From assembly GCF_024171815.1 (NCBI RefSeq), contig NZ_JAMTCJ010000004.1, forward strand, positions 62,001 to 126,000: a DNA stretch of 64,000 nucleotides, in the 5' to 3' direction. This document shows positions 9,510 to 20,681 of the stretch, in pieces; positions within the stretch are counted from its first letter, which is position 1, and the number at the start of each line of letters is the position of its first letter. Under the pieces are notes generated by a model. The model was not told where the DNA came from. It saw only the letters and a program-made list of their open reading frames with translations, and did not search any database. This DNA is from Williamsia maris (GTDB taxonomy: Bacteria > Actinomycetota > Actinomycetes > Mycobacteriales > Mycobacteriaceae). Both the position numbers and the translations under genes were made by a program.

Positions 9510-10124
9510 ATGAGTGCAGAGGCGCAACAGTCCGCCGACCGGGTGCTGACGATCCCGAACGCGCTCAGTTTCCTGCGGCTGGTGCTCGTGCCGGTATTCC
9601 TGTGGCTGCTGCTCGTCGAGAAGGCCGACGGGTGGGCCTTCGTGGTCCTGCTGGTGTCGGGTTTCTCGGACTATGCCGACGGAAAACTCGCCAGGCTGCT
9701 GAACCAGTCGTCGAAACTCGGCGCCCTTCTCGACCCCGCGGCCGACCGGATCTACATGATCATCGTCCCCATCGGGCTGGGCGTGCGCGAGATCATCCCG
9801 TGGTGGTTGATCGGGATCCTCATCGGTCGAGATCTGCTGCTGCTGCTCAGCGTGCCGCTTCTGCGGACCAGGGGACTGACCGCGTTGCCGTCGACGTACG
9901 TGGGCAAGGCGGCGACCTTCGCGCTCATGTACGGGTTCCCGCTGATACTCGGTGGGCAGCTCGACGGTGTGTTCGGCGACATCGTCCGACCCATCGGTTG
10001 GGCGTTCCTGATCTGGGGTACCGGCATGTACGTCTGGTCGTTCCTGCAGTACTGGGTGCAGACCGTCCTGGTGATGCAGAAGATGCCACCGGGCGGTGGG
10101 ATGTCGGCGGTCGATTCGCGCTAA
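9510..10124 (+). CDS. pgsA2: CDP-alcohol phosphatidyltransferase PgsA2
   Basis: The 204-residue integral membrane enzyme carries the complete CDP-alcohol phosphotransferase signature: D54-x2-D57-G58-x2-A61-R62-x8-G71-x3-D75-x3-D79. The four aspartates bind two divalent metals and displace CMP from CDP-diacylglycerol. Five to six hydrophobic helices flank it. By position after secA2 it corresponds to Rv1822 (pgsA2). The exact acceptor alcohol (glycerol-3-phosphate, or another for a cardiolipin-like product) is not settled by sequence. ATG 9510 is the start closest to the first membrane helix. In M. tuberculosis three genes (Rv1823-1825) separate it from gcvH; here gcvH follows after 10 bp. Confidence 0.9.
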   Translation: MSAEAQQSADRVLTIPNALSFLRLVLVPVFLWLLLVEKADGWAFVVLLVSGFSDYADGKLARLLNQSSKLGALLDPAADRIYMIIVPIGLGVREIIPWWLIGILIGRDLLLLLSVPLLRTRGLTALPSTYVGKAATFALMYGFPLILGGQLDGVFGDIVRPIGWAFLIWGTGMYVWSFLQYWVQTVLVMQKMPPGGGMSAVDSR

Positions 10125-10134
10125 GGTTCTCCGC

Positions 10135-10539
10135 GTGACTGAGATCGAGGTGCCCGAAAACCTGCGCTACACCGTCGAACACGAGTGGATCGAGCAGACC
10201 GCGCCGGGCGTGGTCCGGATCGGCATCACCTCCTACGCCCAGGATCAACTCGGCGACGTGGTGTTCGTGCAACTGCCCGCCGTCGACGACGCCGTAGACA
10301 AGGGCGAGTCGTTCGCCGAGGTCGAGTCGACCAAGAGCGTCTCGGACATCTTCGGTCCCATCGACGGATCCATCGCGGCCGTCAACGACGACCTCGACGC
10401 CACTCCCGAGCTGGTCAACTCCGATCCGTACGGTGCCGGGTGGCTGGTCGAGATCGCGGTTCCGGAGGGTACCGATCTCGGCGTCGTCCTCGAGGACATG
10501 CTCGACGCCGACGCGTACCGCGCGGTCATCGAGGGCTGA
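10135..10539 (+). CDS. gcvH: Glycine cleavage system H protein
   Basis: This 134-residue lipoyl carrier shuttles the aminomethyl group between the P, T and L proteins. The lipoyl-attachment hairpin FAEVESTKSVSDI is present with the modified Lys at residue 67, followed by the typical DIFGPIDGSI and the C-terminal DPYGAGWLVEI. GTG 10135 is chosen because the H-protein fold begins at NLRYTVEHEWI; an upstream in-frame ATG at 10096 would overlap pgsA2. The gene lies 10 bp after pgsA2 and so is probably in its transcript. The P protein is about 3.3 kb downstream under a glycine riboswitch; gcvT is not in the window. Confidence 0.96.
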   Translation: MTEIEVPENLRYTVEHEWIEQTAPGVVRIGITSYAQDQLGDVVFVQLPAVDDAVDKGESFAEVESTKSVSDIFGPIDGSIAAVNDDLDATPELVNSDPYGAGWLVEIAVPEGTDLGVVLEDMLDADAYRAVIEG

Positions 10540-10819
10540 TCCACCGAGTCCCGCGACCGCCGATGTTTCGCGTCGGTCAGCGGTTAGGATCGGCGGTGTC
10601 TCCGCCCGACAGGGCAGGGTACGGTCAGTGGAGCAAAGCGGTCGGGCGCGGCGAGATCCGACATCGACCGCTGGGCGTCGGCGACCACAGCACGACACAA
10701 CGAGCGTCAGGACCGACCCCGAACATCATGGCCACGATCTGCCGGCACGTCACGGTGGGCCGGCCATCGCGTCCCACCCCGAGACCATCGGATGGGCACG
10801 GAACACTTAAGGAGAATTG
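10540..10819 (+). promoter_or_regulatory. 280-bp gene-free region upstream of garA
   Basis: No ORF with family resemblance lies here. A TAGGAT at 10585-10590 could be a -10 hexamer but lacks a convincing -35. The region ends with a strong Shine-Dalgarno AAGGAGA at 10809-10815 serving garA. I see no riboswitch-like or terminator-like structure. The length suggests garA has its own promoter rather than relying on gcvH readthrough. Confidence 0.4.
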
Positions 10820-11275
10820 GTGAGCGACAACGACAAGGACCTCCAGGCACCCGTGGAGACGACCTCGGTCTTCCGCGCCGACTTCATCAAGGAGCTCGAC
10901 GCCAACGGCGGCTCGACCGAGACCTCGGAGACCGGCGCCGAGCGCTTGTCGGCCGGAACCGCTCTCCTCGTGGTCAAGCGCGGTCCGAACGCGGGCTCGC
11001 GCTTCCTGCTCGACCAGGCCACCACCTCGGCCGGTCGCCACCCCGACAGCGACATCTTCCTCGACGACGTCACCGTCAGCCGCCGTCACGCGGAGTTCCG
11101 CCTGGGCGACAACGAGTTCCAGGTCGTCGACGTGGGCAGCCTCAACGGCACCTACGTCAACCGCGAGCCGGTCGACTCCGCTGTGCTGGCCAACGGTGAC
11201 GAGGTCCAGATCGGCAAGTTCCGTCTGGTCTTCCTCAGCGGCCCGCACGACGACGGATCCCAGGCCGCCGGTTAA
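10820..11275 (+). CDS. garA: FHA-domain metabolic regulator GarA (OdhI-type)
   Basis: This 151-residue forkhead-associated protein is the mycobacterial/corynebacterial switch that binds and inhibits 2-oxoglutarate decarboxylase and glutamate dehydrogenase and activates glutamate synthase when unphosphorylated. The N-terminal phospho-switch ETTSVF is intact, with Thr14 and Thr15 matching the PknG and PknB sites (Thr21 and Thr22) of M. tuberculosis GarA. The FHA core (SAGRHPDSDIFLDD, SRRHAEFR, GSLNGTYVN) is nearly identical to the M. tuberculosis protein. GTG 10820 has AAGGAGA four bases upstream; a TTG three bases earlier is less well spaced. It is followed at 3 bp by ftsR. Confidence 0.97.
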   Translation: MSDNDKDLQAPVETTSVFRADFIKELDANGGSTETSETGAERLSAGTALLVVKRGPNAGSRFLLDQATTSAGRHPDSDIFLDDVTVSRRHAEFRLGDNEFQVVDVGSLNGTYVNREPVDSAVLANGDEVQIGKFRLVFLSGPHDDGSQAAG

Positions 11276-11278
11276 TCG

Positions 11279-12001
11279 ATGACCGCACCGTCCTCGGGTG
11301 GTCGACACGAAGGATCGATGTCCATCGGATCGGTCCTCGATCGTCTGCGGGGCGACTTCCCCGACGTCACCATCTCGAAGATCCGTTTCCTCGAGGCGGA
11401 GGGGCTGATCACCCCGGAGCGTTCACCGTCGGGCTACCGACGTTTCAGCCACGCCGATTGTGAGCGCCTGCGTTTCGTGCTCACCGCGCAGCGCGACCGC
11501 TACCTGCCGCTCAAGGTCATCAAGGAACAACTCGAGGCCATCGACCGCGGCGAGCGTGTCGACCCCGGTACGCCGCGACTGCTGTCGTCGGCACGGTCGT
11601 GGGTTGCGCCCGCGATCGACTTCGAGCGATCGGGCGGCCGGATCTCGCGCGAGACCCTGCTCGAACGCACCGGCGCCGACGCGGCCTTCGTCGCCGAACT
11701 GATGCGCAGCGGTCTCCTCACGGCAGGGCCCGGCGGATTCTTCGACGAGGACGCCGTCCGCCTGGTGGAAGCGGCCGCGGCGCTCGCCGATTTCGGGCTC
11801 GAGGCCCGTCATCTGAGGGCGTTCAAGGTCTCGGCCGACCGCGAGGCCGGTTTGGTCGCACAGATCGCCAACCCGATCGCCAAGAGCAAGGGCGCCGGCG
11901 CCCGAGATCGTGCCGAGGAGTTGATCCGCGAGGTCGCGGCGCTCTCGGTCACGCTGCACACCCAGCTCGTCAAAGCCGCGGTACGCGACGCACTCGACTG
12001 A
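11279..12001 (+). CDS. ftsR: MerR-family regulator FtsR (Rv1828 type)
   Basis: The 240-residue transcription factor has an N-terminal MerR winged helix-turn-helix (IGSVLDRLRGDFPDVTISK, FLEAEGLITPERSPSGYRRF, and YLPLKVIKEQL). Its longer C-terminal half is not metal-binding: FFDEDAVRLVEAAAALADFG, HLRAFKVSADREAGLVAQIA. This matches Rv1828 and corynebacterial FtsR, which acts on ftsZ and growth genes; targets here are unknown. ATG 11279 starts three bases after the garA stop. A second ATG at 11318 (MSIGSVLD) matches where the conserved domain begins and could be the real start. The protein probably forms an operon with garA. Confidence 0.9.
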   Translation: MTAPSSGGRHEGSMSIGSVLDRLRGDFPDVTISKIRFLEAEGLITPERSPSGYRRFSHADCERLRFVLTAQRDRYLPLKVIKEQLEAIDRGERVDPGTPRLLSSARSWVAPAIDFERSGGRISRETLLERTGADAAFVAELMRSGLLTAGPGGFFDEDAVRLVEAAAALADFGLEARHLRAFKVSADREAGLVAQIANPIAKSKGAGARDRAEELIREVAALSVTLHTQLVKAAVRDALD

Positions 12002-12128
12002 GCGGGAGTAGCGTCGAATTCAGATCGAGCGCGGTCGTGTTCGTGCCATAACATTGGTGCAGGCCGGCCGCGCCTTCGTGCGGTTGTCGACAGCAGGTTG
12101 GGAGAACACTCGATGGGTGCGGTGCGAC

Positions 12129-12629
12129 ATGTGTGAGATGCAGGTGGTCGGGATTCGCGTGGAACCGCCCCAGGGCCAACCGGTGCTGCTCCTCCGCGAG
12201 GTGGACGGCGAACGCTATCTGCCGATCTGGATCGGACAGAGCGAAGCCGCGTCGATCGCGCTGCGGCAGAAGGGCGTCGAGCCGCCCCGGCCGCTGACCC
12301 ACGACCTCATCGTCAACCTGGTCGCCGCGTTCGGCCAGGAACTGATCGAGGTGCGCATCGTCGACATGCAGGAGGGGACCTTCTACGCCGAGATGGTCTT
12401 CGCCGGCGATCTACGCGTGTCGGCCCGGCCGTCGGACTCGGTGGCCATCGCCATGCGGGCCGAGGTGCCGATCATCGCCGAGGAGGGCGTGCTCGCCGAG
12501 GCGGGTCTGCTGATCCCCGACGAGGAGTCCGCCGACTCCGAAGAGGTCAAGGAGGACGAGGTGGAGAAGTTCAAGGAGTTCCTCGACACCATCTCCCCGG
12601 ACGACTTCAAGGCGACCGGCGGATCCTGA
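12129..12629 (+). CDS. Bifunctional nuclease (BFN/DUF151) family protein, Rv1829 type
   Basis: This 166-residue protein of the DUF151/BFN family includes members reported to have DNase and RNase activity; its role in Actinobacteria is unknown. Family hallmarks are visible: PVLLLREVDGERYLPIWIGQ near the N-terminus, EAASIALRQKGVEPPRPLTH, and SARPSDSVAIAMR. The acidic end EDEVEKFKEFLDTISPDDF is nearly identical to Rv1829. ATG 12129 (MCEMQVVGIRV) reproduces the N-terminal length of the mycobacterial protein; upstream codons in frame back to 12054 look non-coding. It lies between the two MerR genes, as in M. tuberculosis. Confidence 0.9.
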   Translation: MCEMQVVGIRVEPPQGQPVLLLREVDGERYLPIWIGQSEAASIALRQKGVEPPRPLTHDLIVNLVAAFGQELIEVRIVDMQEGTFYAEMVFAGDLRVSARPSDSVAIAMRAEVPIIAEEGVLAEAGLLIPDEESADSEEVKEDEVEKFKEFLDTISPDDFKATGGS

Positions 12630-12689
12630 CCGGTTCGTCGGACCTCGGTCCCACATCACGGTTGTGCATCCGCGGGGTCACGGTTCACC

Positions 12690-12706
12690 CTCAACCTCAC
12701 GTTGAG
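12690..12706. promoter_or_regulatory. Inverted repeat, candidate MerR-type operator
   Basis: CTCAAC (12690-12695), a 5-nt spacer, then GTTGAG (12701-12706) form a perfect 6-bp dyad. It lies in the 264-bp gap upstream of the second MerR gene, about 190 bp from its start. MerR proteins bind such dyads, and both FtsR and the downstream regulator are candidates. No promoter hexamers clearly flank it; a TAATCT at 12814-12819 is a possible -10 further down. Confidence 0.4.
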
Positions 12707-12893
12707 AGTCACGTGCTCCGCGAGTCGCATTGAAACCACCCCTTCGCCGCCATAGGTTTGCCCACAGATCCCGCGATCGAGCGGGACGCCAACCAGGGTC
12801 GGGTCGGACGGCGTAATCTGAGTTGCAACGATGGTGTTTTCGTCGTCGTCCTCGGGTTGCCGGGGACGCCCGGTGAGCATTCAGGAGTACGCA

Positions 12894-13535
12894 GTGGGCG
12901 ATGAGCCGAACAACCGCGACGGCGTGACCAGCGTCGACCAAGTCGCGACGGCACCGGTGGCCGCATCTGCGCGCCCCACGCAGGGCACCCTCGACGACAT
13001 CGCGCCGGGACTCTTCCCGAACGACACCGTCCCCGATGAACTCGTCGGATACCGCGTTCCCAGTGCGTGCCAGATCGCCGGCATCACCTACCGACAGCTC
13101 GACTACTGGGCCCGTACGTCCCTGGTGGTCCCGTCCATCCGCAGCGCCGCGGGCAGCGGCAGCCAGCGGCTGTACTCCTTCAAGGACATCCTGGTCCTGA
13201 AGATCGTGAAGCGACTCCTCGACACCGGTATCTCGCTGCAGAACATCCGCGTCGCCGTCGACCACCTGCGCAAGCGGGGCGTCGAGGACCTGGCACGCAT
13301 CACCCTGTTCTCCGACGGCACCACGGTCTACGAGTGCACCTCGGCCGAAGAGGTCGTCGACCTGCTGCAGGGCGGTCAAGGTGTCTTCGGCATCGCTGTC
13401 AGCGGCGCGATGCGCGAACTGTCCGGCACCATCGCCGACTTCCCGGGTGAGCGCGCCGACGGCGGTGTGAGCGAGACCGCACCCGAGGACGAGCTGGCGG
13501 CTCGCCGGAAGACCCGTACCCGCAAGACGGGCTAG
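12894..13535 (+). CDS. MerR-family transcriptional regulator, Rv1830 type
   Basis: The 213-residue regulator is almost identical to Rv1830 across its core: PDELVGYRVPSACQIAGITY, the helix YRQLDYWARTSLVVPSIR, SAAGSGSQRLYSFKDILVLK, and DLLQGGQGVFGIAVSGAMRE. The DNA-binding helix-turn-helix lies at about residues 45-110, the dimer or effector part after it. No metal-ligand cysteines are present, so an atypical MerR. GTG 12894 is chosen for its AGGAG seven bases upstream; longer frames back to 12831 lack resemblance. It ends 16 bp before the tandem glycine riboswitch, and its stop region may contain the gcvP promoter (TAGACT 13533-13538). Confidence 0.9.
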   Translation: MGDEPNNRDGVTSVDQVATAPVAASARPTQGTLDDIAPGLFPNDTVPDELVGYRVPSACQIAGITYRQLDYWARTSLVVPSIRSAAGSGSQRLYSFKDILVLKIVKRLLDTGISLQNIRVAVDHLRKRGVEDLARITLFSDGTTVYECTSAEEVVDLLQGGQGVFGIAVSGAMRELSGTIADFPGERADGGVSETAPEDELAARRKTRTRKTG

Positions 13536-13551
13536 ACTTCTCCTACGTCGC

Positions 13552-13773
13552 CGCACCATGGGAGAGCGTCGGGTCAGCCACGGCTGGTCCCGGCCGCCGA
13601 AGGAGCAACACCTCTCCGTCAATCTCTCAGGCATCCAGGACCGTGGTGCGCTACGACGTCTCTGGAAAGTGGTGACCCCGGTCGCCCGCCCACGGTGAAA
13701 GGCCGCGCCTCGCGCAGCTGAATCTCTCAGGCGCCTGAGTCCGACCGCGAGGTCGGGCGAGAGCAGGACAGAG
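13552..13773 (+). ncRNA. Tandem glycine riboswitch upstream of gcvP
   Basis: Two glycine aptamers lie head to tail. Aptamer I spans 13552-13650, closed by a 10-bp P1 (13552-13561 with 13641-13650), and shows the conserved CCGAAGGAGCAA and AATCTCTCAGGCA cores. Aptamer II spans 13660-13773, closed by CTCTG (13660-13664) with CAGAG (13769-13773), with GTGAAAGG and a second AATCTCTCAGGCGCC core. The linker is nine bases. This is the standard cooperative tandem architecture that switches on glycine-degrading genes when glycine is plentiful. The downstream gene, gcvP, is the expected target. Confidence 0.93.
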
Positions 13774-13810
13774 GGGGAGGACCCACCCCGTCCGGCGTGA
13801 TGTCGGACTC
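13737..13810 (+). promoter_or_regulatory. Candidate expression platform of the glycine riboswitch
   Basis: GAGTCCGAC (13737-13745) is a perfect 9-base complement of GTCGGACTC (13802-13810), which lies just before the gcvP Shine-Dalgarno-like AAAGG. The same CCGACC (13741-13746) can instead pair locally with GGTCGG (13751-13756) inside aptamer II. The two pairings exclude each other. No U-tract follows either helix, so control of translation or processing is more likely than intrinsic termination. This is my reading and has not been folded by computer. Confidence 0.5.
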
Positions 13811-13827
13811 GGCGCAAAGGTTCTCCC

Positions 13828-16668
<2,841 letters not shown>

Positions 16669-16733
16669 GTTCGAAGCCGCTCGGGGTACACAAACCACGT
16701 GGCTGGCGTCCGGTGGCTGTGTGGCGCGTCTAT

Positions 16734-17198
16734 CTACCCTGAGCGGTGTGGGCTGTGGCGACAGGCCGGTTCGCGCGACTCGATTCCGTTCCCGCGATCA
16801 GGATTGGGGTCGCGGAAGCGGATTTGGGTAGAACGAGGGGGTTGATCCGGGCTCTCTAGGCGGAATTTGGTCATAGCCGTCGATACGAGACCGAAAAGAG
16901 CAGATGCAACTGCTATGAACACAACCTGTAAGAGAACAAATGAGCCGGGCCCGCCGTTGCCGTGACTGGTCGAATCGTCCAACCAGGTCCACGCCCAGAA
17001 CACGAACCACGCGCCGGATGAGACTTTGGTGCCCACCTCAATACTTTTGCTGATCACTGTCATACGTGATGAGAGCCCGACGAGCCCCTTCGCCAGGCCC
17101 TCGGACAGAAGGTAAACGCCGGACGCGAGAAAGAAATAAGCGCCAAAGGCTCCCCACGGGACGGCTTGCGTGGTCGCACCGGCGAGATCAGTCGTCAT
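16734..17198 (-). CDS. Orphan small membrane protein with atypical composition
   Basis: I do not recognise this 154-residue protein. Three hydrophobic stretches are evident (WGAFGAYFFLASGVYLL, a second around SGAWFVFWAWTWL, and FVLLQVVFIAVASALFGLV), then a hydrophilic Arg/Pro-rich tail, so it is probably an inner-membrane protein with a cytoplasmic tail. ATG 17198 (MTTDLAGATT) is preferred over an upstream start. Base composition is unlike its neighbours: 16861-16920 is 29/60 G+C by count. That and the absence of a similar gene at this place in mycobacteria suggest acquired or fast-evolving DNA. It lies convergent to gcvP. Confidence 0.6.
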   Translation of the reverse strand: MTTDLAGATTQAVPWGAFGAYFFLASGVYLLSEGLAKGLVGLSSRMTVISKSIEVGTKVSSGAWFVFWAWTWLDDSTSHGNGGPGSFVLLQVVFIAVASALFGLVSTAMTKFRLESPDQPPRSTQIRFRDPNPDRGNGIESREPACRHSPHRSG

Positions 17199-17252
17199 GA
17201 AGTGGACCCTCGCACAACCGACAGACAACCTACCTTGATGGCGTTGCTGTCT

Positions 17253-18425
17253 TCAGCCGCCGAGGATGATCTTCGCGATGGTCGCTGCCGCGGCCGGCTC
17301 CGGTGCGGGCATGGGGTTGTTCGTGACCGGGAAGGTCACCGCCGCCGTGGCCGCCGGTAGCGGAGCGTTGCCGCGGAAACCAAGTGCGGTGATGGATTTC
17401 AGCTGCTCCGGTGTGCGGGCGAAGTCGAAGAATCGGGTGACCGCCTCGGCCTGCGCCGCGCTGACCTGCTGACCCGTGAGGTCGATGACGGGGTAGTCGG
17501 CCATCGGGGTCGGACCGTCGGGCAGCAGCTCGACGACGCCGGGGGAGGTGTCGGTGCGGGTGGCCGCGTACAACGCCTGCTCGGTGATCGGAATGGCGTG
17601 AATCGATGCGGCCGCCGGGTTGCCGGAGTTCGCGATGGTGGGCAGTGCCCCGGTGGCGACACCGTCGGTGGGTGTCGGTGCGCGCCTGCGCAAATCGGTC
17701 AGCGTCGAGGTGACCGTGGCCGAGTCGGCGTCGGCGGCGGTGAGTCCGCCGGTAGTCGTCCGCGACACCTGCGTGGCGATGGCCTCGGCCGCGAGCACAC
17801 TCGCGTCGCTGCCGGGTCCGGCGGCGAGCGCCATCTTCAACGACCCCCACCCGCGCAGACCGAGATCGTCGAGGCTGTTGTCGCGGCGCGCCAATGTGGG
17901 GATGTCGAGCCACCCCACCGTGGAACCGGCCGCCCGCGCGAGTTCGGGGGCCACCGCGAGAACGACCGGCGATGTCACCAGCGACTCGGGGTTGCCGTCG
18001 ACGACCGCCGAACGGGCGGTGAGAAGCTGCGCGCTCCACACCGACGACGCCGGCACCCAGGCCGCCGGGTAGGGGCCCATGGACTCGGTGTCCCAGGTGC
18101 CGGAGAGTCCGTCGAGCGTGACCTTCGCGTCCTGCGGTGCCACGGTGACGGTGATGCATTGGTCGCGCACCACCGGTTTGGTCGCGTTGTAGGCGCCGGC
18201 GATGGTGTTCAGCGGTGTCGCGAGGGCGGGATCGGCCAGGACGGTGACCGTGGCCGGCCCCTCGACGCAGGCCTTGGCCGCATCGTCCCCGTCGGCGGAG
18301 ATCCGGTTGCCCAGGACGACCCACACGACCACCAGCACCGCGACGACCACGATCGCCAGGAAACCGAACACGACGCCGCGGCTGATGCCGCGGCGTCGTG
18401 TGTCATCGGTGCGATGTTGGCCCAT
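17253..18425 (-). CDS. Membrane-anchored extracellular solute-binding-type protein
   Basis: The 390-residue protein begins with a basic head and one membrane helix (residues about 18-38, FGFLAIVVVAVLVVVWVVLG). A periplasmic-binding-like domain follows: VTVLADPALATPLNTIAGAY, a central GLRGWGSLKMALAAGPGSD, SIHAIPITEQALYAATR, and LTGQQVSAAQAEAVTRFFDF. It resembles the substrate-binding (SBP-type) region of actinobacterial proteins that often also carry a von Willebrand factor A domain; none is seen here, so it may be a shorter relative. There is no lipobox, so it is held by the helix. No ABC transporter genes adjoin it. The glcB stop lies 24 bp upstream of its start. Ligand unknown. Confidence 0.75.
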   Translation of the reverse strand: MGQHRTDDTRRRGISRGVVFGFLAIVVVAVLVVVWVVLGNRISADGDDAAKACVEGPATVTVLADPALATPLNTIAGAYNATKPVVRDQCITVTVAPQDAKVTLDGLSGTWDTESMGPYPAAWVPASSVWSAQLLTARSAVVDGNPESLVTSPVVLAVAPELARAAGSTVGWLDIPTLARRDNSLDDLGLRGWGSLKMALAAGPGSDASVLAAEAIATQVSRTTTGGLTAADADSATVTSTLTDLRRRAPTPTDGVATGALPTIANSGNPAAASIHAIPITEQALYAATRTDTSPGVVELLPDGPTPMADYPVIDLTGQQVSAAQAEAVTRFFDFARTPEQLKSITALGFRGNAPLPAATAAVTFPVTNNPMPAPEPAAAATIAKIILGG

Positions 18426-18449
18426 GACAGGCGAGGATAGTCGTCCCGC

Positions 18450-20612
18450 TCAGGCGTTCGCGGCCTTGTACTCGCGACGACGCCGATGCAGGATCGGCTC
18501 GGTGTAGCCGCTCGGCTGCGTCGTCCCGGACACGATCAGCTCCTTGGCCGCCTGGAAGGCGATGTTGGAGTCGAAATCCGGTGCCAGCGGCCGGTAGGTG
18601 GGGTCCGACGAGTTCTGTCGGTCGACCACCGGCGCCATCCGCTCGAGCGACGCGACCACGTCGGCCTCGGAGACGACACCGTGACGGATCCAGTTGGCGA
18701 GCAGCTGGCTCGAGATCCGCAGCGTCGCACGGTCCTCCATGAGCGCGACGTCGTGGATGTCGGGGACCTTCGAGCAACCGACGCCGGCGTCGATCCACCG
18801 GACCACGTAGCCGAGGATCGACTGGCAGTTGTTGTCGAGCTCCTGCTGCTTCTCCTCGTCGGACCAGTCGGTCTTCGGTGCGAGCGGGATGGTCAGGATG
18901 TCGTCGACCGACGCCGGATCACGCTTGGCGATCTCGTCCTGGCGCTCGAACACATCGATCTGGTGGTAGTGCAGAGCGTGCAGGGTCGCCGCGGTCGGCG
19001 ACGGCACCCACGCGGTGTTCGCGCCGGCCTTGGGGTGGCCGATCTTCTGCTCGAGCATGTCGGCCATCAGATCCGGCATGGCCCACATGCCCTTGCCGAT
19101 CTGCGCACGGTGTTGCAGACCTGCGTGCAGGCCGGTGTCGACGTTGAAGTCCTCGTAGGCCTTGATCCAGGTCTGCGACTTCATCTCCGCCTTGCGCACG
19201 ACGGCGCCCGCCTCCATGGAGGTGTGGATCTCGTCGCCGGTGCGGTCGAGGAAGCCGGTGTTGATGAAGACGACGCGCTCGGACGCCGCGGCGATACAGG
19301 CCTTGAGGTTGACCGTGGTGCGGCGCTCCTCGTCCATGATCCCGACCTTGATGGTGTTCTCCGGCAACCCGAGAACCGTCTCGACGCGACCGAACAGTTC
19401 GGCGGTGAAGGCGACCTCGTCGGGGCCGTGCATCTTCGGCTTGACGATGTAGATGGATCCGGTGCGCGAGTTCTGCAGACCGTCGGCACTCATGCCGTGG
19501 ACGCCGATCAGCGAGGTGAACAACGCATCGAGGATGCCCTCGCCGACCTCGTTGCCGTCGGCGTCGAGGATCGCGTCGTTGGTCATCAGGTGGCCGACGT
19601 TGCGGACGAACAGCAGCGAGCGACCCGGCAACGACAGCTCGCCGCCGTCCGGTGCGGTGTAGACGCGGTCGGGGTTGAGCACGCGCGTGAAGGTCTTGCC
19701 GCCCTTGGCGACCTCTTCGGACAGGTCGCCGCGGTTGAGGCCGAGCCAGTTGCGGTAACCGAGCACCTTGTCGTCGGCGTCGACGGCCGCGACGGAGTCC
19801 TCGAAGTCCATGATCGTGGTGATCGCCGACTCGACGAGGACGTCCTTGACGCCCGCCGGGTCGGTGGACCCGATCGGGGAATCGGCATCGATCTGGACCT
19901 CGAGATGAAGTCCGTTGTGACGCACCAGGACCCCGGTGGGAGCCGCGGCGTCGCCGAGGTAGCCCGCGAACGCGTTCGGGTCGGCGAGCGACGTGGTGCT
20001 GCCGCCGTCGAGGGTGACGACCAGAGCGGATCCGTCGATGTGCAGTTTCGTCACCGACGTCCACGAGCCGTCCTCCAGCGCCGCGGCGTAGTCCAGGACG
20101 TTCTTGGCGTAGGCGATGACCTTGTCGCCGCGCACCTTGTTGTAGGACGTGCCCTTCTCGGCGCCGTCGGCCTCGGAGATGGCGTCGGTGCCGTAGAGCG
20201 CGTCGTACAGCGAGCCCCACCGCGCGTTCGACGCGTTCAGCGCGAAGCGGGCGTTGAGGACGGGGACCACGAGCTGCGGGCCCGCGGTGCTGGTGATCTC
20301 GGTGTCGACGTTGTCGGTCGTGATCTGGAAGTCCTCGGGCACCGGCGCGAGGTAGCCGATCTCGGTGAGGAACTCCTTGTAGGCGACCGGCTCGAAGGTG
20401 TTGTCGTGGTGCCAGGCGTCGATCTTGGCCTGCAGCGACTCGCGGATCTCGAGGAGCTCGCGGTTGCGCGGCGCGAGATCGGTGATCACGGCGGCGGCAC
20501 CGGTCCAGAAAGCGTCCTGATCCACACCGGTCCCGGGAAGGGCCTCGGAGTTGATGAAGTCGTAGAGAACGGATGCGACCTGCACCCCGTTCACCGTGAC
20601 GCGCTCGGACAT
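18450..20612 (-). CDS. glcB: Malate synthase G
   Basis: The 720-residue enzyme condenses glyoxylate with acetyl-CoA to malate and completes the glyoxylate shunt. Isoform-G features are visible: [20 protein letters not shown] at the start, [60 protein letters not shown], and the conserved [17 protein letters not shown]. Its length (M. tuberculosis GlcB is 741) fits the monomeric G form and not the shorter A form. ATG 20612 starts directly at [10 protein letters not shown] long antisense frame over this gene is a codon-bias artefact. It is the terminal gene of no obvious operon; isocitrate lyase is not in the window. Confidence 0.96.
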   Translation of the reverse strand: MSERVTVNGVQVASVLYDFINSEALPGTGVDQDAFWTGAAAVITDLAPRNRELLEIRESLQAKIDAWHHDNTFEPVAYKEFLTEIGYLAPVPEDFQITTDNVDTEITSTAGPQLVVPVLNARFALNASNARWGSLYDALYGTDAISEADGAEKGTSYNKVRGDKVIAYAKNVLDYAAALEDGSWTSVTKLHIDGSALVVTLDGGSTTSLADPNAFAGYLGDAAAPTGVLVRHNGLHLEVQIDADSPIGSTDPAGVKDVLVESAITTIMDFEDSVAAVDADDKVLGYRNWLGLNRGDLSEEVAKGGKTFTRVLNPDRVYTAPDGGELSLPGRSLLFVRNVGHLMTNDAILDADGNEVGEGILDALFTSLIGVHGMSADGLQNSRTGSIYIVKPKMHGPDEVAFTAELFGRVETVLGLPENTIKVGIMDEERRTTVNLKACIAAASERVVFINTGFLDRTGDEIHTSMEAGAVVRKAEMKSQTWIKAYEDFNVDTGLHAGLQHRAQIGKGMWAMPDLMADMLEQKIGHPKAGANTAWVPSPTAATLHALHYHQIDVFERQDEIAKRDPASVDDILTIPLAPKTDWSDEEKQQELDNNCQSILGYVVRWIDAGVGCSKVPDIHDVALMEDRATLRISSQLLANWIRHGVVSEADVVASLERMAPVVDRQNSSDPTYRPLAPDFDSNIAFQAAKELIVSGTTQPSGYTEPILHRRRREYKAANA

Positions 20613-20681
20613 GGTTGCCTCACTTCTCGTCGTCGAAACAGCGGAATGTACGTTGCCAGGCTACTTGGGAGTAACAAGCCG

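Noticed and set aside
13774-13827. Intrinsic terminator as the riboswitch expression platform
   Set aside because: No stem followed by a U-tract is visible between the aptamers and gcvP; the alternative helix ends near the ribosome-binding site instead.
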